The notes below the pieces were generated by a model. It was not told the DNA's origin, did not search any database, and worked only from the letters and a program-made list of their open reading frames with translations. Source: Sporosarcina sp. P13 (GTDB lineage: Bacteria; Bacillota; Bacilli; Bacillales_A; Planococcaceae). From it: 64,000 nucleotides of DNA. Positions 45,908-54,379 of this stretch are shown piece after piece. Made by a program: the position numbers and the translations under genes. The stretch lies in the NCBI RefSeq assembly GCF_002743055.1, contig NZ_PDYM01000008.1, forward strand, positions 1-64,000. The letters are read 5' to 3'. Each line of letters opens with the position of its first letter. Positions within the stretch are counted from its first letter, which is position 1.

Positions 45908-45961
45908 ATTGTATTATGATTAATCCTATTAGTCAAGTAGGTTTTTAATTGTATAGGATTA
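45908..45961 (-). promoter_or_regulatory. cysJ promoter with candidate operator
   Basis: Minus strand: -35 TTGACT (45931-45936), 17-nt spacer, -10 TACAAT (45908-45913). A perfect 9-bp inverted repeat, TAATCCTAT (45921-45929) and ATAGGATTA (45953-45961), has its downstream arm in the spacer and brackets the -35, so it is a plausible site for a dimeric repressor or activator of sulfur metabolism (a CymR- or CysL-type protein could be tested). Confidence 0.62.
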
Positions 45962-45982
45962 TTCACATACTCTTTTGACAGT

Positions 45983-46370
45983 TCAATAATTAGATAAAAA
46001 CGGCAGATAGCGGACGTTACCTTCCATCATTTCACGGTCATTACCGATGGTTACCGATTGGAGAACAGTGGATATCATAAAGGCCGCAACGACACTTAAC
46101 AGAAGAACTGTTACCGCACCTATAAATCCTCATTTACGTTTTTATTGATGATTAGCAGTGTTAAAAACGAGAGGAACGCCATAATAATAAGCAATACTTC
46201 TAATTCCTGTTGTTTCCAAACAGATTCAAATTCTTTTAAAGAATCAATCGCTACCGTATCGTTTCCAAGACAGCATCACTAATAGAAATATAAGGGTCAC
46301 TATCGTTCGTTTTAGCAATCACTGGATGGATCGGTAGCAAGAGTAAAGTCAAGTAGAATTTAAAGGATAG
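45983..46370 (-). pseudogene. Decayed FTR1-type iron permease (EfeU-like) fragment
   Basis: Three minus-strand frames joined by frameshifts spell one plausible protein: a signal-peptide-like part (FKFYLTLLLLPIHPVIAK) with SDPYISISDAVLE, then a frameshifted DTVAIDSLKEFESVWKQQ followed by LEVLLIIMAFLSFLTLLII, then another frame with GFIGAVTVLLLSVVAAFM and IGNDREMMEG, stopping at 45983. The alternation of hydrophobic helices, the ENVW-like spacer and the NREMMEG-like motif fit FTR1/EfeU permeases, but the start codon, the RExxE motifs and most helices are absent. Nothing intact can be translated. The flanks to 46490 hold no other gene. Confidence 0.55.
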
Positions 46371-46490
46371 TAAAAAAATTTACCGGAATCTTTATTCCAA
46401 CTAATTTCCGACTAGAAAAATGGTATTATAGTTGTAACATTACGCGATATATCTCGACTACTAAGTAAAGATATGAAAGGAGGGCTTTAA

Positions 46491-47564
46491 GTGAAAAGAA
46501 AGATTAGCAAGCCGCAGTATACATTTCTAGAAAACGAGTTCAAATTTCTGCAGCAGCAAGGGAAAATGGAACATGAGGATGCTAAAGATATACTGGCTAT
46601 TTACGAAACAAAAGAAGCAGCCAACTTTGTCAGAGTACTACTAGTCTTCGGAGCTATACTTGTAGGAATCGGTATATTAAGTTTCATCGCAGGCAACTGG
46701 GCTGGATTAACACCATTCTTTAAATTCGGATTAATTGTCATAGGGCTTATTCTATTTTACTTAGCTGGCTATAAGTTGGAGGTGAATTACGAAAAAACCG
46801 CCCGGAGTATGTACTATATCGGTGCCGCCATATACGGTGCAGGGATTTTTCTAATTGGCCAAAGTTTCCACCTCCAATATACAGTTTATACAGATTTTCT
46901 ACTATGGGGTATCGGAATCTTACCACTTGCTTATTATTTAAGAGATCAGTTGGTAGCTGTATTCGCTAGTGCATTTTTGATTATCTACAGCTTCTCCGCA
47001 TTCAGTGCTGACGGCGTCACTCCCTATTGGTTACTTCTATTGATTCCTGCATTGTTTTGGATGAATGAAAAGAGACTTGGAAAAAAAGGTTCTTTATTCA
47101 TCATGGGAGTTTTACTAGCTACAGCTTTTATCGTCAACTTATTAGAATCATTTGGAGTAGACGAATGGATTTCCATGTTGCTTGTGTTTGTAGGCGGTGT
47201 ACTGCTTGCGTTATTCCCATTCAAACAATACAAACATGAATCTACTTGGATCGGTTCCATCCTTTTCGGCATCACAGGTATCATGCTAACATTCCCATTT
47301 TCATGGAGAGAATTGCCGATTGAAAATACCGCACCTTATATTTTCACCGCCCTATTCGTGATCCTGTTGATTTACTTCTTGAAGAAAGATAGTTTACCTG
47401 CCATTCTTATCACATGTGCGTTAATCTACCGATACTATGCAGATATAACATATGACTTTATGCCAAAATCTCTATTCTTCATCATCGGCGGATTGTTATT
47501 TATCGGATTTGGTTTCTGGTTTGAAAAATCTCGGCGAGAGACGGTGAAGCGTCATGAAGAATAA
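46491..47564 (+). CDS. DUF2157 domain-containing membrane protein
   Basis: 357 residues. A cytosolic N-terminus of about 55 residues is followed by about nine to ten transmembrane helices; the start of the first membrane block, RVLLVFGAILVGIGILSFIAGNW, is the DUF2157 signature (quoted in part: GAILVGIGILSFIAGNW). Function is unknown. The SD GAAAGGAGGG is strong. It overlaps the next gene, a GDYXXLXY protein, by 11 nt, and the two-gene arrangement is common for these families. Confidence 0.85.
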   Translation: MKRKISKPQYTFLENEFKFLQQQGKMEHEDAKDILAIYETKEAANFVRVLLVFGAILVGIGILSFIAGNWAGLTPFFKFGLIVIGLILFYLAGYKLEVNYEKTARSMYYIGAAIYGAGIFLIGQSFHLQYTVYTDFLLWGIGILPLAYYLRDQLVAVFASAFLIIYSFSAFSADGVTPYWLLLLIPALFWMNEKRLGKKGSLFIMGVLLATAFIVNLLESFGVDEWISMLLVFVGGVLLALFPFKQYKHESTWIGSILFGITGIMLTFPFSWRELPIENTAPYIFTALFVILLIYFLKKDSLPAILITCALIYRYYADITYDFMPKSLFFIIGGLLFIGFGFWFEKSRRETVKRHEE

Positions 47565-48096
47565 ACGAAATCTTTTTCTTATCGCGCTGATTGTCCCCAT
47601 CATACTTCTCGTATCGATGACATGGAAACCTTTGTGGACGTTGAATAAAGGGGAGACAATTTTATTGGAAACTATTCCTGTCGATCCCCGCGATATATTA
47701 TACGGGGATTATGTCAGTTTACGGTTTGCAATAGAAGAGTTTGATAAAGAAGCAATCGACCCTTCACTATTAGAAGAGTTAACATCTAAAAACTCCGGTA
47801 ATCTAACGGTCTATGCTGTTTTGGAACGTCAAGGTAGTGGAGATCTTTTCACCTTAAAAACTGTAACAGCGAATAAGCCGAATGAAGATCTATTCTTGAA
47901 GGGAACAATGTATTATTACGGAGAACCCTATGATGGTGACCAGACTATCTATTACGCAGACTTCCTCCCCGACCGCTTTTACGTGTCGGAGAATACAGGC
48001 ATGGAGTTAGAAAAACTATCACAAAAAGGTCAGTTACTTGCACAAATGAAAGTCAAAGATGGTTTTGCTGTATTACAGGATATCCGTCCCAAATAA
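47554..48096 (+). CDS. GDYXXLXY domain-containing protein
   Basis: 180 residues with one N-terminal membrane anchor (about residues 6-26). The name motif appears as GDYVSLRF after DPRDILYG, about residue 52; the extracytoplasmic beta-rich domain follows. No function is established; the pairing with DUF2157 suggests a joint envelope role. Start at 47554 lies inside the preceding gene, with GGTGAAGCG as a weak SD. Confidence 0.85.
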   Translation: MKNKRNLFLIALIVPIILLVSMTWKPLWTLNKGETILLETIPVDPRDILYGDYVSLRFAIEEFDKEAIDPSLLEELTSKNSGNLTVYAVLERQGSGDLFTLKTVTANKPNEDLFLKGTMYYYGEPYDGDQTIYYADFLPDRFYVSENTGMELEKLSQKGQLLAQMKVKDGFAVLQDIRPK

Positions 48097-48112
48097 AATA
48101 CTGATCCATACC

Positions 48113-48163
48113 AAACACTCTAGAAGCTTGTGCCGGCCTCTCATCTTCTAGAGTGTTTTTTAT
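48113..48163 (+). terminator. Terminator of the DUF2157 operon
   Basis: AACACTCTAGAAG / CTTCTAGAGTGTT around a loop of about 19 nt, then TTTTTATT. Confidence 0.9.
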
Positions 48164-48324
48164 TCGTATTCAAATCCTTAATTATTCAACTAGTTCAAAA
48201 ACTTGTTAGTAGGTATTTTCTCATGTTGTAATGAAACTGTAATTTCTTTTTATTATATGCACTATTCAAAACGCCTATTTTTGATTATAATTTAACTAAT
48301 ATATAAAAGGAGCTGTAGCCGACC

Positions 48325-50058
48325 TTGAAGCCTATATCAAAGCTAGCATCTAAGATTCTACTCGTAGTCCTTTTTGTCACGGCAATCGCTGCAGGAGTCA
48401 CTTGGAACTATTTACAAGGAGCTGGTGGAAAAGAAATCTCTTTTGCAGAGATGGAAAAATTGATTGCTTCACATTCCGGTGACTCTTTGTTACTTAACGA
48501 AACAGCAGATGGAACACTTTCTGTCGCAATAGATAATCAAACGTTTATCACAATGGTTCGTCCACAGAGTACATTAGTGGATGATCTAGTGCAAAAATAT
48601 AATATTTCTTATCAATATAAAACAGCTAGTTCAGCAAGTGGTTGGATCATTAGCGGTCTTTTGCTCGCTACTATGGTCGCCTTATTTATTCTTCACAAGA
48701 AAGGTAAACTAAATATTGGGGCATCGGGTATGAAACATCAAGCTTCTAAAGCAACACCACTACCCGATGTCACATTGAACGATATCGGTGGATTACCACC
48801 GGAAATGAAAGATGAAATCCTACAAACTTTGGAGATCTTCAAAAATCCTAAAACCGCTAAAGAAATGTCCATTGAATTACCTAAAGGTATTTTGTTGTAT
48901 GGACCTCCCGGAACAGGTAAGACGCTATTAGCGCAAGCCATGGCAAAAGAAATCGGTGCCACATTCTACTCTTCAAGCGGCGCAGCTTTCACCGAATTAT
49001 TTGTGGGTGTCGGAGCGTCACGAGTACGGACACTATTCCAAAATGCACGTAAACAAACACCAGCAGTTATCTTTATCGATGAAGTTGATGCGTTGGCGGG
49101 TAAACGGAAAGAACACGGCGGAGACGAAGCTGAAAAGACGTTAACGGAATTACTCGTGCAGTTAGACGGTGGCAAGGACAATGACGGGGTGTTATTTATT
49201 GCGGCAACGAATAGAAAAGATATGCTGGATGATGCATTCTTGCGTCCTGGGCGTATTGATTTCACGTTCAATGTTCAATTGCCAGATACAAAAGGTCGTC
49301 GAGAAATTATCGATATCCATACGAATGGTAAAACATTAGCACCAAATGTTGCCGCTTCGTTAGATATGTTAGCAGATAGCACTTCCGGATTTTCAGGTGC
49401 AGAAATCAGCGGATTATTTGAGACAGCTAGCCGTCGTGCAATTCGTGAAGGCCGTAAACTGATCGAGAAGCATGATTTAGATTTCGCTATTGATCGCACA
49501 ATCCTTGGAAATACTGCACGAACATTGAATGATCAAGAGACAAAGCGTCGTGTCGCTATTCATGAATCAGGTCACGCACTCATCGCAGCTATCACTAAAC
49601 CAGGCTCCGTGAGAAAAGCTACAATCATCCCAAGAGGTCAAGCGCTTGGCTACGTTGCCCCTATTCAAAAAGAGCTACACTTATCGACTGCCAGTGAACT
49701 ACTCGATCAAGTCAGCATGATCTTAGCAGGCGGAATTGCCGAGCGTCTTTATTTAGGTGAGCATAGTATTGGTGTTGGTGGCGACGTGGAGCAAGCAAAA
49801 GACATTCTAGAACGCATGGTCAATACTGGTCTCTTCCAGGACGGATTTTCACTAATCTTCAACAAAGTCGAAAAAGAAGAGAAAATGCAAATGCTCTTTA
49901 ACCAAGCGGCTAAAAAGACTGAGACATTGATCACAGAAAATGCATATCAATTTGAAGAACTAGTTAATGCGCTATATAAGGAAGAAACACTAGAAGGCAC
50001 AGAGGTACAACGGATTGTGGAGTTACCTACTCCTAAAGAAGCAGTAGTATTTATCTGA
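48325..50058 (+). CDS. Short FtsH-like AAA+ zinc metalloprotease
   Basis: 577 residues from TTG at 48325; AAGGAG is 12 nt upstream, a longer gap than usual, and no better start exists before residue 43. Layout of FtsH: N-terminal transmembrane helix, an extracytoplasmic part of about 65 residues, a second helix (about residues 107-126), AAA+ domain with GPPGTGKT from residue 193, VIFIDEVDA and RPGRID, then M41 protease with HESGH at 413-417 and the third zinc ligand Asp in GGDVEQA. It is about 60 residues shorter than B. subtilis FtsH at the C-terminus and is probably a paralogue; the main ftsH should be near hpt/hslO elsewhere. Substrates are unknown. Confidence 0.9.
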   Translation: MKPISKLASKILLVVLFVTAIAAGVTWNYLQGAGGKEISFAEMEKLIASHSGDSLLLNETADGTLSVAIDNQTFITMVRPQSTLVDDLVQKYNISYQYKTASSASGWIISGLLLATMVALFILHKKGKLNIGASGMKHQASKATPLPDVTLNDIGGLPPEMKDEILQTLEIFKNPKTAKEMSIELPKGILLYGPPGTGKTLLAQAMAKEIGATFYSSSGAAFTELFVGVGASRVRTLFQNARKQTPAVIFIDEVDALAGKRKEHGGDEAEKTLTELLVQLDGGKDNDGVLFIAATNRKDMLDDAFLRPGRIDFTFNVQLPDTKGRREIIDIHTNGKTLAPNVAASLDMLADSTSGFSGAEISGLFETASRRAIREGRKLIEKHDLDFAIDRTILGNTARTLNDQETKRRVAIHESGHALIAAITKPGSVRKATIIPRGQALGYVAPIQKELHLSTASELLDQVSMILAGGIAERLYLGEHSIGVGGDVEQAKDILERMVNTGLFQDGFSLIFNKVEKEEKMQMLFNQAAKKTETLITENAYQFEELVNALYKEETLEGTEVQRIVELPTPKEAVVFI

Positions 50059-50157
50059 TGAAATATGAAACAGACAAACTGTTAATAAATAACCCATCTT
50101 CTTGCCAGGTATAATTTCAGAAATTCTGGGCATGGTATAATAAAGGAGGTGGGTCAA

Positions 50158-50313
50158 TTGGCAAAAGACGTATTATGCGAAGTAACGAACTGTAACTTTT
50201 GGGAATCGGGTAATAAATGTAGTGCAGAAGAAATTAGAGTCGTAACAAGAAAAGGTAAAAAAGCGAGAGACTCTGCTGAAACAGATTGTGAAACGTTCGT
50301 TCCTAAAGTCTGA
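50158..50313 (+). CDS. DUF1540 cysteine-containing small protein
   Basis: 51 residues from TTG at 50158 with a strong SD GGAGG (8 nt) and an extended -10 TGGTATAAT just upstream. Four cysteines (7, 12, 21 and 44) in the pattern VLCEVTNCNFW...KCSAEEI...DCETF are the DUF1540 signature, probably binding one metal ion. Function is unknown; several relatives are sporulation-associated. A longer reading on the opposite strand (50154-50336) is discarded because this one has the family pattern and signals. Confidence 0.87.
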   Translation: MAKDVLCEVTNCNFWESGNKCSAEEIRVVTRKGKKARDSAETDCETFVPKV

Positions 50314-50322
50314 TCCACCGAT

Positions 50323-50356
50323 AGACAGCCAAGCAATGATGCTTGGCTGTCTTTTA
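50323..50356. terminator. Bidirectional terminator DUF1540/EamA
   Basis: GACAGCCAAGC-aatgat-GCTTGGCTGTC followed by TTTTA, between convergent genes. Confidence 0.92.
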
Positions 50357-51244
50357 CTTAAGTGCAGGTCGTCGCCTCATAACTTCCCAGTTAACTGCGA
50401 TGACACTCAAAATAGCGACTAGACCACCAATCGTGGATAAACCACTTGGTAACTCTTGCAGCCACACCCAAGCGACTAAAATCGCCACAACAGGCTCTAT
50501 GTAAAGTAGACTCGAAACTGCTCCTGCATCCGCAATCGATAATGCTGTAGACCACGTGACATAGGCAATCGTCGCAGGAATTACACCCATATATACAGTA
50601 GCTATCGTTGCTTCAAGCGTAGCCCCTTGAATTTCACCAATTAAATCTGGTGCGAAGTACAGGAATGGTAATGTACCAGCCCAAGTAAAATAGGCTGTCA
50701 GTTCAATCGGTGTATAGTGTGTAAATAAAGGCTTTTGAAATACAAAGAAGAATGAAGTCGCTATAACAGCCACTAAGATAAACCATGCACCAACAGACAC
50801 TTCTACAGCATCATCCGCACTTCCAATCGTGATCAATGCAACGCCAGCCAAGCCGATAGCCATACCAATCCAACCAAGCGGACTCAGTCGTTCCTTCAAA
50901 AAGATCACTGCTATAATTGATGTAAAAATCGGTACTGTTGCGATAAACAAGCCCGCCGTGCCAGCAGACACAGTCTGTTCACCATACGTCAAACCAAAAT
51001 GGTAGATACTAATACCTGTCCAACCTAACAATATAATCTTCCAAATATCGCGCCAAGCGGGAAAACGAATTTTCGTTCCCGGCCAAAGCGCATATAAAAT
51101 AAATACTAATGACGCGACCATAAAACGTGTTAATACTAAATGTCCTGGAGAATATCCTCCAAGCAAACTAACACGAATAGCCGCAAAACTTGAACCCCAT
51201 GCAACGACTGTAAATAATCCTAAATATAATGCTTTCCTATTCAT
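50354..51244 (-). CDS. EamA/RhaT family (DMT) transporter
   Basis: 296 residues from the ATG at 51244 with SD GGCAGG; a TTG two codons upstream is possible. Ten predicted transmembrane helices in two EamA repeats; VAWGSSFAAIRVSLLGGYSP is the family start and FLKERLSPLGWIGMAIGLAG the end of the first repeat (quoted in part). Members export amino acids and metabolites; the substrate is unknown. It lies 48 nt downstream of the thioesterase gene on the same strand. Confidence 0.9.
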   Translation of the reverse strand: MNRKALYLGLFTVVAWGSSFAAIRVSLLGGYSPGHLVLTRFMVASLVFILYALWPGTKIRFPAWRDIWKIILLGWTGISIYHFGLTYGEQTVSAGTAGLFIATVPIFTSIIAVIFLKERLSPLGWIGMAIGLAGVALITIGSADDAVEVSVGAWFILVAVIATSFFFVFQKPLFTHYTPIELTAYFTWAGTLPFLYFAPDLIGEIQGATLEATIATVYMGVIPATIAYVTWSTALSIADAGAVSSLLYIEPVVAILVAWVWLQELPSGLSTIGGLVAILSVIAVNWEVMRRRPALK

Positions 51245-51292
51245 AAACAACCTGCCTCTATCTCTAAATACTTTCTATCTGTAGAAGCAAAA

Positions 51293-51700
51293 TTACTTCA
51301 GTTTAAAAGTAGCCGTACAATGTGCTACCATTTCATTATTTTCATTAAACAGTTTTCCTTCTACTAACGCTGTGCTACGACTTCGGTTGATGACAGACGC
51401 TTTTGAATAGACCGCTTCTTGAACAACGGGCTTTAGAAATTGTGTCGCCATCTGAATAGTCATGACGTCACTTGTACCAAGTGACCTACATAACATACCC
51501 ATTGTCGTATCTAAAACTGACATATACATTCCACCATGAATAGTACCACGCACATTATCATATTCTGGACGGTACGGTAAATATAATTCTACATCGCCCT
51601 CTTCTAACTTTTGCGTTTGCAAGCCTGCAAACTTCCAAAATGGACTCGTCTCAAAATCCTGTCGTACGTTCTCTAAATAGCCAACTGTTGTCTCGCTCAT
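51293..51700 (-). CDS. PaaI-type hotdog thioesterase
   Basis: 135 residues, one hotdog domain. The motif GTIHGGMYMSVLDTTMG holds the catalytic HGG segment and the acidic residue in the long helix. Such enzymes hydrolyse acyl-CoA thioesters, often phenylacetyl-CoA or other aromatic or medium-chain acyl groups; the substrate is not predictable. SD GGAGGTAATTG is close to the ATG. It probably shares a transcript with the EamA gene. Confidence 0.88.
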   Translation of the reverse strand: MSETTVGYLENVRQDFETSPFWKFAGLQTQKLEEGDVELYLPYRPEYDNVRGTIHGGMYMSVLDTTMGMLCRSLGTSDVMTIQMATQFLKPVVQEAVYSKASVINRSRSTALVEGKLFNENNEMVAHCTATFKLK

Positions 51701-51829
51701 TCAATTACCTCCAAAAGATTATCATATTTACTTTATACCATATCGTAATCACGTTCACAGGACAATTTATTGCGACGTGATTCGTTTACACTACCGCCAT
51801 TCTTTTTAATATTTTTAAAGGAAAAAGGT

Positions 51830-51857
51830 TTGTTTTTTTGTCCATTTCATTTATAAT
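51830..51857 (+). promoter_or_regulatory. Promoter of the polyamine operon
   Basis: -35 TTGTTT (51830-51835), 16-nt spacer, consensus -10 TATAAT (51852-51857). It leaves a leader of about 220 nt before speD. Confidence 0.65.
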
Positions 51858-51900
51858 GAAGACAATTTCATAAGTTTTTTAATTTAGGAAGAGTAAGACT

Positions 51901-51936
51901 GTGAGCATTTCGTCAACCCAATCACCTGTTATGTAA
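51901..51936 (+). other. Short upstream ORF (possible leader peptide)
   Basis: GTG start with SD AGGAAGAG 7 nt upstream, 11 codons (MSISSTQSPVM, reading GTG as Met) and a TAA stop. It lies between the promoter and the leader terminator. There is no enrichment of Arg, Lys or Met codons, so a classical amino-acid attenuation peptide is not evident, although ribosome stalling could still work. No proof of translation. Confidence 0.4.
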
Positions 51937-51985
51937 TGGACTAGAGGTATTTCCTCTACACGTTTATATACAAGCGAACAGAGTA

Positions 51986-52047
51986 AAGGTCTCTCTCCAA
52001 TCTGTCATGTTTGTGTATCTGCATGTCGATTGGAGTGAGACTTTTTT
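51986..52047 (+). terminator. Intrinsic terminator in the leader of the polyamine operon
   Basis: Stem GTCTCTCTCCAATC / GATTGGAGTGAGAC (about 51989-52002 and 52028-52041), loop of 25 nt that can form a smaller CATG/CATG helix, then six T residues (52042-52047). It is downstream of the promoter at 51830-51857 and 40 nt before speD, so either an attenuator or the end of a small RNA. A hairpin AGAGG/CCTCT near 51942-51957 precedes it. Confidence 0.8.
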
Positions 52048-52086
52048 ATGCCAATAAAGTTTTAAGATAATAAGAAGAAAGGACGG

Positions 52087-52911
52087 ATGTTAAGGTTGGA
52101 AAATAAGCTGAAGCTCTACGGCTTTAACAACCTCACAAAAACTCTTAGCTTCAACATTTATGATGTGAGCTATGCGAAAAGTCGACGAGAGCAAAGTGAG
52201 TATATCGCCTATATAGATGAGCAATATAATTCAGAACGATTAACAAAGATTTTATATGATGTCACCGAGATGATTGGAGCACATGTACTAAACGTCAGTA
52301 AGCAAGATTATGATCCACAAGGGGCAAGCGTGACTTTGATGATTTCAGAGGAAAAGTTCCCTGCCTCCCAGATTGACCCATCTTGTAATCAAGGCGCGAT
52401 ACCCTTTATACCTGAGAAAGATTCTGTCGTTAGTCATTTAGATAAAAGTCATGTGACCGTTCATACGTACCCAGAATACCATCCAGATAACTCCATTGCG
52501 ACGTTTCGAGTGGACATAGATGTTTCGACCTGTGGGGAAATATCACCATTGAATGCACTCGATTATTTAATCGGAAGTTTTGACTCGGATATTATTACAG
52601 CTGATTATCGTGTTCGTGGCTTTACACGAGCGGTTGACGGAAGAAAGTTATTTATGGATCATGCGATGACGTCGATTCAAGATTTCATTGATCAGAGAAC
52701 GTTGGAGAAATATGATGCGATTGACGTCAACGTCTATCAAGCAAATATTTTCCACACGAAGATGCTTATTAAAGAAATTGACTTACAGGATTATTTATTC
52801 AATAAAGATGTATCAGAACTTCCACCGAAGGAACGGCTTCAAATCTCTCATAATTTACGAAAAGAGATGATTGAAATCTTTAGCGGTTCCAATGTCTATG
52901 AAAATGAGTGA
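52087..52911 (+). CDS. speD: S-adenosylmethionine decarboxylase proenzyme, long (E. coli) type
   Basis: 274 residues, similar throughout to E. coli SpeD (KLKLYGFNNLTKTLSFNIYD, VNVYQANIFHTKM; the first quoted only to 20 residues). The self-cleavage site is LDKSHVTVHTYPE; Ser121 (numbered from 52087) would become the pyruvoyl group. B. subtilis uses the ~126-residue class 1B enzyme, so this class 1A form is unusual for the group. It gives decarboxylated SAM, the aminopropyl donor. Start choice is uncertain: ATG at 52087 has AAAGGA only 3 nt upstream, and TTG at 52096 is an alternative. First gene of the operon. Confidence 0.93.
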   Translation: MLRLENKLKLYGFNNLTKTLSFNIYDVSYAKSRREQSEYIAYIDEQYNSERLTKILYDVTEMIGAHVLNVSKQDYDPQGASVTLMISEEKFPASQIDPSCNQGAIPFIPEKDSVVSHLDKSHVTVHTYPEYHPDNSIATFRVDIDVSTCGEISPLNALDYLIGSFDSDIITADYRVRGFTRAVDGRKLFMDHAMTSIQDFIDQRTLEKYDAIDVNVYQANIFHTKMLIKEIDLQDYLFNKDVSELPPKERLQISHNLRKEMIEIFSGSNVYENE

Positions 52912-52921
52912 GGAGATAACC

Positions 52922-54379
52922 GTGACACTATCCCAACATCGCGTTCCAATTATGGAAGCATTGCAACACTATCAAAAAGCCCGCGTTGTTCCGTTTGATG
53001 TGCCTGGACATAAGCATGGTCGTGGTAATAAGGATCTTGCCAATTTCCTTGGCGAAGCCTGTCTGCACCATGATGTAAATTCCATGAAACCGCTCGATAA
53101 CTTATGTCACCCGGTTTCTGTCATTCGTGAAGCAGAAGAGTTGGCCGCTGACGCATTTGGCGCTAAGCACGCATTTCTTTTGGTCAATGGAACCACTTCA
53201 GCAGTCCAGGCGATGGTCATGACAGCCTGTAAAGCAGGCGAGAAAATCATCATGCCGCGCAATGTGCACCGCAGTGCGATTAACGCATTAATTCTCAGCG
53301 GTGCTGTACCTGTCTATGTCAATCCCGGTGTCCAAGAAGAATTAGGTATTCCGCTTGGTATGTCGGTTGATGAGGTCAAAAAAGCCATACTAGATCATCC
53401 CGACGCGAAAGCAATTCTGATTAATAATCCTACGTATTACGGAATCTGTTCCAACTTGCAGGCGATTACTGATCTAGCACATAACCATGGAATGCTCGTT
53501 TTAGTGGACGAAGCACATGGAACCCATTTTTATTTCAATGACCAGCTACCTGCTTCTGCCATGTCTGTAGGTGCAGACATGGCTTCTATTAGTATGCACA
53601 AATCTGGTGGGTCGCTAACGCAAAGCTCTTTTTTATTAATTAACAACGAAGTAAGTGAAGGCTATACACGCCAAATTATTAACTTGACACAAACAACTAG
53701 TGGCTCTTACTTGCTTATGTCTTCTCTAGACATTTCCCGTAAGAACCTCGCGTTGCACGGTCAAGAAATTTTCGATAAGGTCATTAAGATGGCACAATAT
53801 ACACGTGACGAAATCAATAAAATCGATGGCTACTATGCGTATTCCAAAGAACTAATTAATGGAGATACCGTTTTTGATTTTGATGAATCAAAACTATCGA
53901 TTCATACACGTCAAATGGGGCTTGCCGGCATTGAAGTATACGATATTCTGCGTGATGAATATGATATCCAAATCGAATTTGGAGATGTAGCCAATATACT
54001 TGCCTATATTTCCGTTGGAGACCGAACGCTCGACTTAGAACGTCTTGTCGCTGCTTTAGCGGAAATCAAACGCCGCTATAAAAAAGATCCAGGTTCGTTA
54101 TTTGATCATGAATATATTAATCCTGAAATTGTCCAAACACCGCAGCAAGCATTTTATGCAGAGAAAGAAATCTTACACTTATCCGAATCTGCAGACCGTG
54201 TAGCCAGTGAATTTGTCATGTGTTATCCACCCGGCATTCCAATTGTCGCACCCGGTGAACGCATCACAAAAGAAATCATCGACTACATTGACTACTGCAA
54301 GGACAAGGGTTGTTTCTTAACAGGTACAGAAGATCCGCAAGTCGAATATATCAACGTTGTAAGGGAGGCTGACCGATGA
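52922..54379 (+). CDS. speA: Arginine (or lysine/ornithine) decarboxylase, PLP fold-III type SpeA
   Basis: 485 residues from GTG at 52922 (SD GAGGAG), 10 nt after speD; longer in-frame starts lie inside speD. Aspartate-aminotransferase fold as in B. subtilis SpeA: VPFDVPGHKHGRG, PLP lysine Lys227 in SMHKSGGSLTQSS, DEAHGTHF, and the C-terminal domain with FVMCYPPGIPIVAPGE. It most probably decarboxylates arginine to agmatine, judging from the agmatinase in the same operon; lysine decarboxylase activity (cadaverine) cannot be excluded. Its stop overlaps the speE start (ATGA). Confidence 0.9.
   Translation: MTLSQHRVPIMEALQHYQKARVVPFDVPGHKHGRGNKDLANFLGEACLHHDVNSMKPLDNLCHPVSVIREAEELAADAFGAKHAFLLVNGTTSAVQAMVMTACKAGEKIIMPRNVHRSAINALILSGAVPVYVNPGVQEELGIPLGMSVDEVKKAILDHPDAKAILINNPTYYGICSNLQAITDLAHNHGMLVLVDEAHGTHFYFNDQLPASAMSVGADMASISMHKSGGSLTQSSFLLINNEVSEGYTRQIINLTQTTSGSYLLMSSLDISRKNLALHGQEIFDKVIKMAQYTRDEINKIDGYYAYSKELINGDTVFDFDESKLSIHTRQMGLAGIEVYDILRDEYDIQIEFGDVANILAYISVGDRTLDLERLVAALAEIKRRYKKDPGSLFDHEYINPEIVQTPQQAFYAEKEILHLSESADRVASEFVMCYPPGIPIVAPGERITKEIIDYIDYCKDKGCFLTGTEDPQVEYINVVREADR

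Noticed and set aside
50154-50336. 60-residue open frame on the minus strand
   Set aside because: The plus strand encodes a DUF1540 protein with the family cysteines, an SD and a promoter; the minus frame runs through a terminator.
51858-52086. SAM, T-box or lysine riboswitch before speD
   Set aside because: I could not find the conserved cores of these classes; only a terminator, small hairpin and short ORF are visible.
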